NCBI GenBank assembly: GCA_000955785.1
Contig: JYOD01000047.1
Coordinates: forward strand, 84,969-148,968
Direction of reading: 5' to 3'
DNA length: 64,000 nucleotides
From: Burkholderiaceae bacterium 16
GTDB taxonomy: Bacteria; Pseudomonadota; Gammaproteobacteria; Burkholderiales; Burkholderiaceae
How positions within the stretch are numbered: position 1 is the first letter of the stretch; each line of letters starts with the position of its first letter. Shown here in pieces: positions 1-9,876 of the stretch. The translations under genes were made by a program, and so were the position numbers. Under the pieces are notes generated by a model. That model made no database searches and was not told where the DNA came from. It saw only the letters and a program-made list of their open reading frames with translations.

Positions 1-192
1 GACGAGGTCGACCTGGACAGCAACCATGTGAGCTGGATTTCCCCGATCGCACGCGCGTTGCTCAAGGCGCGCGAAGGCGATACCGTGCCGCTGCGCACGC
101 CGGCCGGAGTCGAGCAGATCGATATCCTGGAGGTTCGCTATCCCGAAAAGCAGGCGGAGCAGAGCACCGCCGCGCAAACGGGCGAGCACTGA
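1..192 (+). CDS. greB: Transcription elongation factor GreB, C-terminal fragment
   Basis: The window opens inside this gene; 63 codons and a TGA stop are visible. The peptide carries the GreA/GreB C-terminal domain signature: a 'SWISPIARALLKAREGD' stretch followed by 'LRTPAGVEQIDILEVRY'. Gre factors bind in the RNA polymerase secondary channel and stimulate cleavage of backtracked transcripts. GreB rather than GreA is favoured by the 'SWISPIARALL' wording and by adjacency to spoT, as in related Burkholderiaceae. A short polar tail (about 14 residues) follows the domain. The gene converges on spoT with only about 20 bp between the stops. The N-terminal coiled coil lies outside the window. Confidence 0.9.
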   Translation, partial: DEVDLDSNHVSWISPIARALLKAREGDTVPLRTPAGVEQIDILEVRYPEKQAEQSTAAQTGEH

Positions 193-213
193 GCCGGACA
201 CGCCGGCCGACGG

Positions 214-2778
214 TCAGCCGTCGTTGCGGTCGCGGAAGATGCGGATGACGTCGGGGTTGCGCCTGAGCGCCCGCATCACATTGGCGAGGTGCAGGCGGTT
301 CTGCACCTGGATGATGAACTGCATGTAGGTGGCCTCCTGCTGGCCACCCTCCTGCTGCTCCATCGACACGTGCGCGACGTTGGCGTCGGCCGAGGTCAGG
401 TCGGCCGCGACGCGGGCGACGATACCCTTGACGTTGCGCACCATCACCTTGATCGACACATCGAAGGCGCGCGTGGTCTTGCGCGCCCACATCACGTCGA
501 TCCAGTGCTCAGGATCCTTGCTGTGCAGGCGCTTGGCCACCTTGCAGTCCTGCACGTGGATCTGCAAGCCCTCGCCCTTGCCCAGGTAGCCGACGATGGA
601 ATCGCCGGGAATCGGGCGGCAGCAAGCCGAGAAGATGATCGACATGCCTTCGTCGCCGGTGATCGGCACCGCCGGCGCTTCTTCGCCGGCGAAGGTCTGC
701 ACGGCCGCCAGCAGCGCGCTGTCGACGTCGCCGGACAACTCTTGCAGCAGGATCTCCATGCGTTTGGCCACCACGGCGGGCACGCGCCGCCCCAGCGCCA
801 GGTCGGCGAAGATGTCTTCCTTGTGCTTGTTGCCGGTCCACTGCACCATGCGATCCCACACCGACTGCGGGAGTGCTTTCAGCTCGATCCCGAGCTGGCG
901 CGCCGACTGCTCCAGCAGGCGCTCGCCAAGCTGGATGGCTTCGTCGAGCCGCGTGGTCTTGAGATAGTGGCGGATGGCCGCGCGCGCCTTGCCGGTGCGC
1001 ACGAAAGCCAGCCAGGCCGGATTCGGCTTGGAGTACGGCGCCGTCACCACCTCGACGATGTCGCCGCTCTTGAGCTCGGTGCGCAGCGGAAGCAGCTCGT
1101 TGTTGATCTTGACCGCCACGCACTGGTTGCCGAGATCGCTGTGCACGGCATACGCGAAATCGAGTGCGGTGGCGCCGCGCGGCAGCGCGCGGATGTGACC
1201 CTTGGGCGTGAACACGTAGACCGCGTCCGGGAACAGGTCGATCTTGACGTGTTCGAGGAATTCCTGCGAATCGCCGGTCTGGCTCTGGATATCGAGCAGC
1301 GACTGCAGCCACTGGTGGGCCTGCTGCTGGATATCGTTGGCCTGGTCGGCCTGGTGCTTGTACATCCAGTGCGCGGCCACGCCGGCTTCCGCGATCTGGT
1401 GCATGTCGCGGGTGCGGATCTGGAATTCCACCGGCGTGCCGAACGGGCCCACCAGCGTGGTGTGCAAGGACTGGTAGCCGTTGATCTTCGGGATGGCGAT
1501 GTAGTCCTTGAACTTGCCGGGCATGGGCTTGTACAGCCCGTGCAGCGCACCCATCGCCATATAGCAGTGCATCTGGGTTTCCACCACGACGCGGAACCCG
1601 TATACGTCGAGCACCTGCGAGAACGACAGCTGCTTGTCGTGCATCTTCCGGTAGATGCTGTAGAGCGTCTTCTCACGCCCCGACAGCTCGGCCACGATGC
1701 CGGCATCCCCCAGCGCCTTCTGCGCGGTCTCGAGGATGCGCCTGACCACCTCGCGCCGGTTGCCCCGGGCGGCCTTGACCGCTTTTTCCAGCGTGGCGTA
1801 GCGGAACGGCGAGCCGACCTTGAAGGACAGCTCCTGCAGTTCGCGGTAGGTGGTGTTGAGACCCAGCCGATGGGCGATCGGCGCGTAGATCTCCATCGTT
1901 TCCAGCGCGATCCGGCGCCGCTTTTCCGGCGGCACGAAATCGAGCGTGCGCATGTTGTGGGTGCGGTCAGCCAGCTTGACCAGGATCACCCGTACGTCGC
2001 GCGCCATCGCCAGCAGCATCTTGCGGAAACTCTCCGCCTGCGCCTGCTCGCGGCTCTGGAATTCGAGCTTGTCCAGCTTGGTCAGGCCATCGACCAGCTC
2101 CGACACCTTGGGACCGAATTTTTCCGCCAGCTCGCTCTTGGTGATGCCCTGGTCTTCCATCACGTCGTGCAGCAGCGCCGCCATGATGGATTGCACATCG
2201 AGCTTCCAGTCGGCGCACAGTTCCGCCACCGCTACCGGATGCGTGATGTAAGGCTCGCCGCTCTGGCGGTACTGACCGAGGTGGGCCTCGTCCGAGAACT
2301 GGAAGGCCTCGCGCACGTGCGCCTGGTCGGCCGGCTTGAGGTAGGCCAGCTTTTCCATCAGCCTGGTGATCGAGATCACCTGCTGGCGCGGCGGCACCGC
2401 CGGCTGCGAGGTCGGCCCGAAGAAGTGACGGTAGGACTGCGCCAGCACAGCGTCGATAAACAGCGCGTCGCCCGGGCCGGCTGCCACCGGGGCTTCGCTC
2501 AGTTCACTTTCGGCGGCGGCCTGGACGGCCCTGCCCTTGCCCGAGCCCATTGCGGGCGCGACGGCACGTTCCCCGACAACATCGTTGCCGAGCGGATCGG
2601 GAAGATTGGGAGCGCCCGTACGCGCCGTCACGGTCGACTGACCGGGACCGGCGCGCTTGCGCTGAACGGGAGGCACTGCTTCGCCACCCGCGTCACCAGG
2701 CGCTTCTCCGCGCGGGCGCGCCGGCGTCGCCGTGGGGCTGGCCGTCGCGACAGGAGAGGAAGGCTGGGAGGAAGACAT
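214..2778 (-). CDS. spoT: Bifunctional (p)ppGpp synthetase/hydrolase (SpoT/Rel family)
   Basis: Makes and degrades the stringent-response alarmone (p)ppGpp. The order is the RelA/SpoT one: an HD hydrolase domain with 'YITHPVAVAELC' and 'ALLHDVMED' (about residues 155-300), a synthetase domain ('GFRVVVET', 'KDYIAIPKINGYQSLHT', about 375-500), a TGS domain (from about 525) and a C-terminal ACT domain ending near 854. The intact HD motif suggests hydrolase activity is kept, so SpoT is preferred to RelA. The chosen ATG gives about 135 residues of Pro/Ala/Gly-rich sequence before the domain that normally starts SpoT. An internal start is possible. It lies downstream of rpoZ on the same strand. Confidence 0.95.
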   Translation of the reverse strand: MSSSQPSSPVATASPTATPARPRGEAPGDAGGEAVPPVQRKRAGPGQSTVTARTGAPNLPDPLGNDVVGERAVAPAMGSGKGRAVQAAAESELSEAPVAAGPGDALFIDAVLAQSYRHFFGPTSQPAVPPRQQVISITRLMEKLAYLKPADQAHVREAFQFSDEAHLGQYRQSGEPYITHPVAVAELCADWKLDVQSIMAALLHDVMEDQGITKSELAEKFGPKVSELVDGLTKLDKLEFQSREQAQAESFRKMLLAMARDVRVILVKLADRTHNMRTLDFVPPEKRRRIALETMEIYAPIAHRLGLNTTYRELQELSFKVGSPFRYATLEKAVKAARGNRREVVRRILETAQKALGDAGIVAELSGREKTLYSIYRKMHDKQLSFSQVLDVYGFRVVVETQMHCYMAMGALHGLYKPMPGKFKDYIAIPKINGYQSLHTTLVGPFGTPVEFQIRTRDMHQIAEAGVAAHWMYKHQADQANDIQQQAHQWLQSLLDIQSQTGDSQEFLEHVKIDLFPDAVYVFTPKGHIRALPRGATALDFAYAVHSDLGNQCVAVKINNELLPLRTELKSGDIVEVVTAPYSKPNPAWLAFVRTGKARAAIRHYLKTTRLDEAIQLGERLLEQSARQLGIELKALPQSVWDRMVQWTGNKHKEDIFADLALGRRVPAVVAKRMEILLQELSGDVDSALLAAVQTFAGEEAPAVPITGDEGMSIIFSACCRPIPGDSIVGYLGKGEGLQIHVQDCKVAKRLHSKDPEHWIDVMWARKTTRAFDVSIKVMVRNVKGIVARVAADLTSADANVAHVSMEQQEGGQQEATYMQFIIQVQNRLHLANVMRALRRNPDVIRIFRDRNDG

Positions 2779-2889
2779 GTGGGCGGCTTTCCGAAATCTG
2801 GCTGGTTAAGCAAGTACGCGAACCGGTACGTTAGCAGAGTCTCAATGCAAAGGTACGCGTTGCGAGGACTGGCCACCGCCGCCCGAAAA

Positions 2890-3093
2890 TCAGGTCGGTA
2901 CCTTCTTGAGCATCTCGATGCCGATCTGGCCCGAAGCGATCTCGCGCAACGCCACCACGGTGGGCTTGTCCTTGGCCTCGACCTTGGGGGTGTGACCCTG
3001 CACCAACTGACGGGCCCGGTAGGTCGCCGCGAGCGCGAGCTCGAAACGATTCGGGATGTGTTTCAGACAATCTTCGACGGTAATACGCGCCAT
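2890..3093 (-). CDS. rpoZ: DNA-directed RNA polymerase omega subunit
   Basis: A 67-residue protein beginning [10 protein letters not shown] and containing '[16 protein letters not shown]', the conserved omega core. Omega binds the beta-prime C terminus, helps assemble RNA polymerase and forms part of a ppGpp site. The start was placed at MARITV and not at the upstream in-frame Met because the family begins here and a GAGGTGG ribosome-binding site sits just upstream. It lies between gmk and spoT, the usual gmk-rpoZ-spoT order, which fits its link to ppGpp. Confidence 0.96.
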   Translation of the reverse strand: MARITVEDCLKHIPNRFELALAATYRARQLVQGHTPKVEAKDKPTVVALREIASGQIGIEMLKKVPT

Positions 3094-3177
3094 ATCAAAT
3101 CCACCTCGGGACAAAACCTTATGCGATGCCGGCCATTTTACAGCACGCGGCAAGAAACGTTCCCGCCGCGCTCCGGA

Positions 3178-3831
3178 TCAATGAATGCCGAGCTCGATGA
3201 AGAGGTCGGCGTGACGCGCTTTTTGCGACGAAAAACGCAGACGGGTAGCACGTATCACGCTGCGCAGCTGTTCGAGCGCCTGCTCGAAAACCTCATTGAT
3301 GATGACATAGTCCGACTCGGAAGCGTGGGCCATTTCGCTGCCGGCCGCCAGCAGGCGGCGCGTGATCACATTGGGCTCGTCCTGGCCGCGCTTGTTCAGG
3401 CGCTCTTCCAGCGCTTGCAGCGACGGCGGCAGGATGAAGATCTCCATGGCGTTGGAAAAGCGCTGGTGCACCTGCTGCGCGCCCTGCCAGTCGATTTCCA
3501 GCAGCACATCGTTGCCCTGGGCCATCTGCTGCTCGATCCAGACCCGGGATGTGGCGTAGTAATTGCCGTGCACCTCGGCCCACTCGAGAAATTCGCCGCG
3601 ATCGCGCGCGGCGCGGAAGGCGTCCACCGTGGTGAAGTGGTATTCGCGGCCATCCTGCTCGCCCGGCCGCGGCGCGCGCGTGGTGTGCGAGATGGACAGG
3701 CGGATGGCCTGGTCCTGCGCCAGCAGCGCATTGACCAGCGTGGACTTGCCGGCGCCGGAGGGCGCCACCACCATGAACAGGTTGCCGGGATAGGCGGTGT
3801 CGATTGCGACGTGGGACGACGTTTCACTCAT
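3178..3831 (-). CDS. gmk: Guanylate kinase
   Basis: Phosphorylates GMP to GDP with ATP, feeding GTP and ppGpp synthesis. The 217-residue protein has a P-loop 'APSGAGKST' near residue 23, the GMP-binding segment '[19 protein letters not shown]' and the lid and C-terminal '[12 protein letters not shown]' region typical of the family. Length is close to E. coli Gmk (207), with a slightly longer N terminus. It is 5 bp downstream of yicC and about 85 bp upstream of rpoZ, so the three are probably cotranscribed leftward. Confidence 0.96.
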   Translation of the reverse strand: MSETSSHVAIDTAYPGNLFMVVAPSGAGKSTLVNALLAQDQAIRLSISHTTRAPRPGEQDGREYHFTTVDAFRAARDRGEFLEWAEVHGNYYATSRVWIEQQMAQGNDVLLEIDWQGAQQVHQRFSNAMEIFILPPSLQALEERLNKRGQDEPNVITRRLLAAGSEMAHASESDYVIINEVFEQALEQLRSVIRATRLRFSSQKARHADLFIELGIH

Positions 3832-3836
3832 GATGA

Positions 3837-4778
3837 TTATTCTAGGTTCTGAATCTGTTCTCGCATCTGCTCGATCAGCAGCTTGAGTTCCATGGCGGCA
3901 TCGGCCAGTTCCTTGGCCGCGGCCTTGGAGCCCAGCGTGTTGGCTTCGCGGTTGAGCTCCTGCATCATGAAATCGAGCCGCTTGCCGGCCTGCCCGCCCT
4001 TCTTGAGGATATGGCGGGTTTCGTTCAGGTGCGCCTGCAGGCGCGACAGCTCTTCGGCGATGTCGATGCGGATGCCGTAGACCGTGGCTTCCTGGCGGAT
4101 ACGCTCGCCGATTTCATCGCGACTCATCGACGGCATGCCGTTCGGCGCCACCAGGTTGAACGCCTCCTGCAGTCGCTCGGTCAGCTTTTCCTGGTGGTGG
4201 GCGATCAGCTGGGGGATCGTCGGCGTCAGGCGCTCAACGATGGCCAGCATGGCCTCGATCCGTTCGTCCAGCGTGGCCTTGAGCGCATCGCCTTCGCGGC
4301 GGCGCGCTTCGAGCAACTGGGCCAGCGCTTCCTTGGCCGCACCTATCACCGCCTCGCGCAACGCGTCCTGCGACAGTTCGGGCTCGACCAGCACGCCCGG
4401 CCAGCGCAGGATCTCGCCCATGCGCAGCGAGCCCGCCTCGGTAAAGGTGGCGGCCACGGTGGCTTCGATCGAGCGGATCTGCGCCAGCAGGGCGTCGTTG
4501 AGCGCCAGCGTGGTGCCGCCGGCACCGGCATCGGCGCGCTGCAGATTGATGCGGCACTCCAGCTTGCCGCGCGACAGCTTCGCCATGAGCATTTCCCGCA
4601 GGGCCGGCTCGAAGGCGCGGCACTCTTCGGGAGCCCGGAAAAACAGGTCGAGGAAGCGCGAGTTGACGGTGCGGAACTCCACCGAAACGGAAGCCGTCCT
4701 GCCGGTGGGCACGCCATGCGCGTCGGTCAGCGGCGCCTGGCGGGTCGCCAGGCCGTAGCCGGTCATGCTGTGAATCAT
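3837..4778 (-). CDS. yicC: YicC-family endoribonuclease
   Basis: A 313-residue YicC protein. It begins [11 protein letters not shown], the near-invariant family N terminus, which fixes the start 24 bp inside the longer open frame. The C-terminal DUF1732 part '[20 protein letters not shown]' is present. E. coli YicC has been reported as an endoribonuclease acting on regulatory RNA; here the role is inferred from family. It is the first gene of a probable leftward yicC-gmk-rpoZ-spoT unit and diverges from the kinase gene starting at 4957. Confidence 0.93.
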   Translation of the reverse strand: MIHSMTGYGLATRQAPLTDAHGVPTGRTASVSVEFRTVNSRFLDLFFRAPEECRAFEPALREMLMAKLSRGKLECRINLQRADAGAGGTTLALNDALLAQIRSIEATVAATFTEAGSLRMGEILRWPGVLVEPELSQDALREAVIGAAKEALAQLLEARRREGDALKATLDERIEAMLAIVERLTPTIPQLIAHHQEKLTERLQEAFNLVAPNGMPSMSRDEIGERIRQEATVYGIRIDIAEELSRLQAHLNETRHILKKGGQAGKRLDFMMQELNREANTLGSKAAAKELADAAMELKLLIEQMREQIQNLE

Positions 4779-4956
4779 TGGATAGTCTCGCGAAATGGCC
4801 ATCCGGCCGCATGCGTTCAGACGGCGCGGGGAGCTGGCAGCCCCGCATCCGCGCCGGCCGAACGCCGAAAAGAGAGCCAGAAATGGCCGCTATTGTGTTC
4901 TTTACAAGTCATCAATTAGTCAGGACAATCCGGAGGCAATCAAGGTCCCGAATCCT

Positions 4957-6009
4957 ATGACAGAGTCCAAGGGCGCATCACCTCCGAAGAGCGCACCGCT
5001 GCCCATCGGCACGCTGCTGTCCAACTACCGTATTGTAAAGAAGTTGGCCAGCGGGGGGTTCAGTTTCGTCTACCTTGCCACCGACGAGACCGGCTCTCCC
5101 GTTGCGATCAAGGAGTACCTCCCGTCGTCCCTGGCTCGCCGCAACCCCGGCGAACTGATCCCCGTGGTGCCGGAAGAAAGCGCCGCTTCATTCCGCCTGG
5201 GGCTCAAGTATTTCTTCGAGGAAGGCCGCTCGCTGGCCCGTATTTCCCATCCCAGCGTGGTGCGCGTGGTGAATTTCTTCCGCGAGAACTCCACCGTCTA
5301 CATGGTGATGAACTACGAGCTGGGCAAGACGCTGCAGGAACACATCCTGCTCGCGCGCCAGCAAGGCCGCGCCAAGGTGCTGCGCGAACACTTCATCCGC
5401 AAGGTCTTCCACGACCTCATGAGCGGCCTGCGCGAAGTGCATATCCACAAGCTGCTGCACCTCGATATCAAGCCTGGCAACATCTATCTGCGCGAGGACG
5501 AGTCGCCCATCCTGCTGGATTTCGGCGCTGCGCGCCAGATCCTGACGATGGAGGCGTCGCGCTTCCAGCCCATGTACACGCCGGGCTTTGCCGCGCCCGA
5601 ACTCTACGGCAAGCATTCCGAACTGGGGCCGTGGACCGACATCTACAGCCTCGGGGCCACGCTCTACGCCTGCATGGCCGGCATGCCGCCGCAGGAGGCG
5701 AACCAGCGCGAAAAAGACGATCGCATGGCGGATTCCATCACCCGGCTGCGCACCAGCTACACCAATGGCCTGGTGGACCTGGTCGAATGGTGCCTGCGCC
5801 TGACACCGTCCGAACGGCCGCAGAGCGTGTTCCGGCTGCAGAAGGAGTTGCGCGAACAGACCAATGCGCTGGGCGAACAGGCGGCCGCACCGGCCACCGC
5901 CTCTGCCGCCGAGCGCCCCCTTGCCAGCCGGTTCCTCACCCTGCTGCGCAAGCGCGAAGAACCCGCCGCGGGCATCCATGCCAAGGAGGCCGGCACAAGC
6001 GGCGAATGA
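4957..6009 (+). CDS. Hanks-type serine/threonine protein kinase
   Basis: A 350-residue cytosolic eukaryotic-like kinase. Visible motifs: a glycine loop 'ASGGFSFVY' (31-39), ATP-binding Lys52 in 'VAIKEY', catalytic loop 'HLDIKPGN' with Asp170, 'DFG' at 188-190 and 'APE' at 213-215. HLD in place of HRD makes it a non-RD kinase, so activation-loop phosphorylation may not control it. No transmembrane segment or PASTA repeat is seen. The C-terminal 60 residues are low-complexity Ala/Arg rich. The next gene is a PP2C phosphatase, a natural reversal partner. Substrates are unknown. GGAGG lies about 20 bp before the ATG, a loose fit. Confidence 0.9.
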   Translation: MTESKGASPPKSAPLPIGTLLSNYRIVKKLASGGFSFVYLATDETGSPVAIKEYLPSSLARRNPGELIPVVPEESAASFRLGLKYFFEEGRSLARISHPSVVRVVNFFRENSTVYMVMNYELGKTLQEHILLARQQGRAKVLREHFIRKVFHDLMSGLREVHIHKLLHLDIKPGNIYLREDESPILLDFGAARQILTMEASRFQPMYTPGFAAPELYGKHSELGPWTDIYSLGATLYACMAGMPPQEANQREKDDRMADSITRLRTSYTNGLVDLVEWCLRLTPSERPQSVFRLQKELREQTNALGEQAAAPATASAAERPLASRFLTLLRKREEPAAGIHAKEAGTSGE

Positions 6010-6177
6010 TGCATAAAATACATCTGCCCGCGTCTGGCGCGTGCTCCGCGCTCCGGCCTGCTCCGCCATCCCTTACCATCATGGGAGCCGTCGCTCCGCT
6101 GCCCTGCCGCACCCAGCGCCGATTGGGCACAAAAGCGGCGCCGCCGTCTCCCGAAAACTGATTTCCCTACAGCCACC

Positions 6178-7092
6178 ATGCGATTCTCCGTCTACCAGGA
6201 AAGCAGAAAAGGCGGCCGCCGCATCAACCAGGACCGCATGGGCTATTGCTTTACGCGGGATGCCCTGTTGATGGTCCTGGCCGATGGCCTGGGCGGCCAC
6301 GCTTTAGGCGAAGTCGCCGCGCAGCAAGCCTTGCAGACCCTGGCGCGCCAGTTCCAGGCCCAGGCCCGGCCCTCGATTCGCAATCCTGCCGATTTCCTGC
6401 AGGACACCATCATGCTGGCCCACCGGGAAATCCACCGCTATGCCGAAGCCAACCGGCTGGCCGATGTCCCCCGCACCACCGTGGTCTGCTGCCTGGTCCA
6501 GAATGGTCAGATCCACTGGGCCCACGCCGGCGACTCGCGGCTGTACCTGGTGCGCAAGGGCACCCTGCTGACCCGCACGCGCGACCACTCCAAGATCGAA
6601 AACCTGTTGCAGCAGGAACGCGTGCTGCCGATGCAGGTGGCGAACCACCCTGAGCGCAACAAGCTGTACAACTGCCTCGGCTCCCCCAACCTGCCGCTGA
6701 TCGACATCGGCGGCCCGCTGCGGCTGGAGCCCGGCGACGTCGCGCTGCTGTGCTCGGACGGGCTCTGGGGCAGCATCGAAGAACAGCTCCTGGTCGACAA
6801 GGTGACCCACCTGTCGGTGGTGCACGCCATCCCCGACCTGATCGAGCAAGCGCTGCACAATGCGGGCGACGGCGCCGACAACACTACCGCGATCGCCATG
6901 ATGTGGGAACTCGACGCACACCTTGCCAGCGAGGACTCGGTCGCCACCGAGACCCTGCCGCTCAACACCTTCACCACCTCCATCCTCGAGAACAACGGCG
7001 GCGACACCGACCTGCTGTCGGAGGAGGAAATCGAACGCTCCATCGCCGAGATCCGCGCGGCGATCGACAAGACGAGCAACTTCATGCGTTAA
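6178..7092 (+). CDS. PP2C-family Ser/Thr protein phosphatase
   Basis: A 304-residue PPM/PP2C phosphatase that removes phosphate from Ser/Thr using two metal ions. Metal-binding and core motifs are in order: 'INQDRMGY' (16-23), 'VLADGLGGH' with Asp36, 'AHAGDSRLYLVR', 'CSDGLWG' and 'GADNTTAIAMMW'. The last 60 residues are acidic and outside the catalytic core. It follows the kinase by 168 bp, so the two probably set the phosphorylation of common targets. The gap holds a possible -10 (TAAAAT at 6014-6019), so it may also have its own promoter. Confidence 0.92.
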   Translation: MRFSVYQESRKGGRRINQDRMGYCFTRDALLMVLADGLGGHALGEVAAQQALQTLARQFQAQARPSIRNPADFLQDTIMLAHREIHRYAEANRLADVPRTTVVCCLVQNGQIHWAHAGDSRLYLVRKGTLLTRTRDHSKIENLLQQERVLPMQVANHPERNKLYNCLGSPNLPLIDIGGPLRLEPGDVALLCSDGLWGSIEEQLLVDKVTHLSVVHAIPDLIEQALHNAGDGADNTTAIAMMWELDAHLASEDSVATETLPLNTFTTSILENNGGDTDLLSEEEIERSIAEIRAAIDKTSNFMR

Positions 7093-7224
7093 GCGTTCCG
7101 GGAGGCCTGCGAAACCTGCCTCCCATACCGACGAGAAGTACCGCCCGCGCCGCAATGGCGCGGGAATTCGCGGTTCGCCGCGCGCCGAATCGAAGCCGGA
7201 CGGGCACGCGCAGCCCCGCGGCGT

Positions 7225-7230
7225 TAAAAT
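7225..7230 (+). promoter_or_regulatory. Possible -10 element for rph
   Basis: TAAAAT sits 35 bp before the rph start in an otherwise GC-rich gap. No convincing -35 was seen, so this is only a candidate. Confidence 0.3.
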
Positions 7231-7265
7231 CCGTGTCCTGAACCGATTCCCGAGAAAACCCACAC

Positions 7266-7985
7266 ATGCGACCGAGCGGACGCGCAGCCGATGCGCTGCG
7301 CCCTATCACCCTGACCCGACACTACACCCGCCACGCCGAAGGCTCCGTCCTGAGTGCCTTTGGCGATACCAAGGTGCTGTGCACCGCCAGCGTGCTGGCC
7401 AAGGTGCCGCCACACAAGAAGGGCAGTGGCGAAGGCTGGGTCACCGCCGAGTACGGCATGCTGCCGCGCGCCACCCATACGCGCTCCGACCGTGAGGCCG
7501 CCCGCGGCAAGCAGACTGGCCGCACCCAGGAAATCCAGCGCCTGATCGGCCGCGCCATGCGCTCGGTGTTCGACCTGTCCGCGCTGGGCGAGTACACCAT
7601 CCACCTGGACTGCGACGTGCTGCAGGCCGACGGCGGTACCCGCACCGCAGCCATCACCGGCGCCTTCGTGGCCGCCCATGACGCCATTTCCGCGATGCTG
7701 CGGGACGGCCAGCTCAAGACCAGCCCGATCCGCGATTTCGTCGCCGCCGTCTCGGTAGGCATGGTGGACGGCGTGGCCGTGCTCGACCTGGACTATGCCG
7801 AAGACAGCAACTGCGACACCGACATGAACGTGGTGATGACCGGCAGCGGCGGCTTCGTCGAAGTGCAAGGTACGGCCGAAGGCGTGCCGTTCAGCCGCGC
7901 CGACCTCGATGCGATGACCCGTATTGCCGAGCAGGGCATCGCCGAACTGGTGGCGCACCAGCGCCGTGCGCTCGGCTTGGCCTGA
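7266..7985 (+). CDS. rph: Ribonuclease PH
   Basis: A phosphate-dependent 3'-5' exoribonuclease that trims tRNA 3' ends. The 239-residue protein matches the usual 238. It begins '[14 protein letters not shown]' and contains '[14 protein letters not shown]', '[14 protein letters not shown]', '[21 protein letters not shown]' and '[16 protein letters not shown]', the substrate- and phosphate-binding segments. It heads the tight rph-rdgB-hemW group. Confidence 0.97.
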   Translation: MRPSGRAADALRPITLTRHYTRHAEGSVLSAFGDTKVLCTASVLAKVPPHKKGSGEGWVTAEYGMLPRATHTRSDREAARGKQTGRTQEIQRLIGRAMRSVFDLSALGEYTIHLDCDVLQADGGTRTAAITGAFVAAHDAISAMLRDGQLKTSPIRDFVAAVSVGMVDGVAVLDLDYAEDSNCDTDMNVVMTGSGGFVEVQGTAEGVPFSRADLDAMTRIAEQGIAELVAHQRRALGLA

Positions 7986-7998
7986 TACGGTGAACGCC

Positions 7999-8616
7999 AT
8001 GCAACGCCTAGTCCTCGCCTCCAACAACCCCGGCAAGCTCGGCGAGTTTGGCGCGCTGCTGACGCCGCTCGGCTTCGAGGTGATACCGCAGGGACAACTC
8101 GGCATCGACGAGGCCGAGGAACCCTTCGCCACCTTCGTCGAAAACGCCCTTACCAAAGCGCGCCACGCCAGCCGCCTGTCCAGCCTGCCCGCGCTGGCCG
8201 ACGATTCCGGCATCTGCGTCGACGCGTTGGATGGCGCGCCGGGCGTCTACTCCGCGCGTTACGCGCAACTGGTAGGCAAGCCGAAATCCGACGCCGCCAA
8301 CAATGCGCACCTCATCTCGCAACTCGCCGGCAAGCTGAACCGCCGTGCCTACTACTACTGCGTGCTGGTGCTGGTGCGCCATGCCGAGGATCCGTGCCCC
8401 GTCATCGCCGAAGGTGTATGGTCCGGCGAGGTGGTCGACGCACCGCGCGGCAACGCCGGCTTTGGCTACGATCCGCACTTCATGCTGCCCCAGCTGGGCA
8501 AGACAGCGGCCGAACTGAGCCCCGCGGAAAAGAATGCGATCAGCCATCGCGCGCTGGCGCTGAAGGCGCTGACCGAACGCCTGCAGGCGGACGGCATCAC
8601 GCCCGGCTGCCCATGA
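7999..8616 (+). CDS. rdgB: Non-canonical purine NTP pyrophosphatase (RdgB/HAM1)
   Basis: Hydrolyses ITP, dITP and XTP so that they are not built into nucleic acid. The 205-residue protein begins 'MQRLVLASNNPGKLGEF', with SxNxxK as the substrate-binding signature, and has 'ADDSGICVDALDG' and 'FGYDPHFM'. The ATG was chosen by family match; an in-frame GTG at 7990 is an alternative. The gene is 13 bp after rph, and its TGA overlaps the hemW ATG (ATGA), which suggests translational coupling. Confidence 0.95.
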   Translation: MQRLVLASNNPGKLGEFGALLTPLGFEVIPQGQLGIDEAEEPFATFVENALTKARHASRLSSLPALADDSGICVDALDGAPGVYSARYAQLVGKPKSDAANNAHLISQLAGKLNRRAYYYCVLVLVRHAEDPCPVIAEGVWSGEVVDAPRGNAGFGYDPHFMLPQLGKTAAELSPAEKNAISHRALALKALTERLQADGITPGCP

Positions 8617-9854
8617 TCCCGATCGTTCCCGTCGCGTCGACCGGCACCACCCCTGCCGATACCAAGTCGCTGTGGCTGCAGCCGGGCCAGATCTCCCTGC
8701 CCGCCTCGCCGCCGCTGTCGCTCTATGTGCATATCCCCTGGTGCGTGCGCAAGTGTCCGTACTGCGACTTCAACTCGCATGCGGTGCCCGGCGCGGCGGA
8801 CAGCCACGACATTCCGGAAGATGCCTACCTGGATGCGCTGCGCGCCGACCTGGAGCAATCGCTGCCCCTGGTATGGGGCCGTCCCGTGCACACGGTCTTT
8901 ATCGGCGGCGGCACGCCCAGCCTGCTGTCGGCCGCCGGCATGGACCGGCTGCTCTCGGACATTCGCGCGCTCTTGCCACTCGACGCCGACGCCGAGATCA
9001 CCATGGAGGCCAACCCCGGCACCTTCGAAGCGGAGCGTTTCGCCAGCTATCGGGCCAGCGGCATCAACCGGCTGTCGATCGGCATCCAGAGCTTCAACGA
9101 CCGCCATCTCGCCGCGCTCGGCCGCATCCACGGCGGCGACGAAGCGCGCGCCGCGATCGGCATCGCGCTGGACAATTTCGACAACGTCAATCTCGACCTG
9201 ATGTACGCGCTGCCAGGCCAGACCCTGGCGGATTGCGCGCAGGACCTGGAAACGGCGCTGTCGTTCAACACCACGCACCTGTCGCTCTACCATCTGACGC
9301 TGGAGCCGAATACGCTGTTCGCCAAATTCCCTCCGGCCCTGCCCGACGACGACAGCGCCTACGAAATGCAGGACCTGGTCGAAGCGCGCACTGCCCAGGC
9401 CGGCTACCGGCACTATGAAACCTCGGCCTACGGCAAGCCGCATCGCGAAGCGCGCCACAACCTGAACTACTGGCGCTTCGGCGACTACCTGGGCATCGGG
9501 GCCGGCGCGCACGGCAAGCTCTCCTTCCCGCACCGGGTACTTCGCCAGATGCGCCACAAGCATCCGGCCACCTATATGGCGCAGGCCATGGCCGGTAATT
9601 CCGTGCAGGAGCAGCACGACGTCGGCGCGGCCGACCTGCCCTTCGAGTTCATGCTGAACGCGCTGCGCCTTACCGACGGCGTGCCGGCCAGCACGTTCTT
9701 CGACCACACCGGACTGCCGCTGCACACCATCAGCCGCGAACTGGCCGCGGCCGAGAAGAAGGGCCTGCTCGAAGCCGATCTCGCCACCATCAAGCCCACC
9801 GAACTCGGCCGGCGTTTCCTGAACGACCTGCAGGAGATGTTCCTGAAGGGGTGA
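8613..9854 (+). CDS. hemW: Radical SAM heme chaperone HemW (HemN-like)
   Basis: A 413-residue radical SAM protein with the cluster motif 'CVRKCPYCDFNSH' (CxxxCxxC) near residue 45 and the GGGTPS motif. HemW proteins bind and deliver heme; older annotations call them oxygen-independent coproporphyrinogen oxidase, which is less likely for this short form without the HemN N-terminal extension. A short start region (about 30 residues) precedes the barrel. It is the last gene of rph-rdgB-hemW and is followed by a strong terminator. Confidence 0.93.
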   Translation: MIPIVPVASTGTTPADTKSLWLQPGQISLPASPPLSLYVHIPWCVRKCPYCDFNSHAVPGAADSHDIPEDAYLDALRADLEQSLPLVWGRPVHTVFIGGGTPSLLSAAGMDRLLSDIRALLPLDADAEITMEANPGTFEAERFASYRASGINRLSIGIQSFNDRHLAALGRIHGGDEARAAIGIALDNFDNVNLDLMYALPGQTLADCAQDLETALSFNTTHLSLYHLTLEPNTLFAKFPPALPDDDSAYEMQDLVEARTAQAGYRHYETSAYGKPHREARHNLNYWRFGDYLGIGAGAHGKLSFPHRVLRQMRHKHPATYMAQAMAGNSVQEQHDVGAADLPFEFMLNALRLTDGVPASTFFDHTGLPLHTISRELAAAEKKGLLEADLATIKPTELGRRFLNDLQEMFLKG

Positions 9855-9876
9855 CGCCACACGCCTTGCAGCAAAC

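Noticed and set aside
289..3852. 1187-codon open frame antisense to spoT, rpoZ and gmk
   Set aside because: A shadow of three certain genes; the translation is His/Arg/Gly-rich and has no domain.
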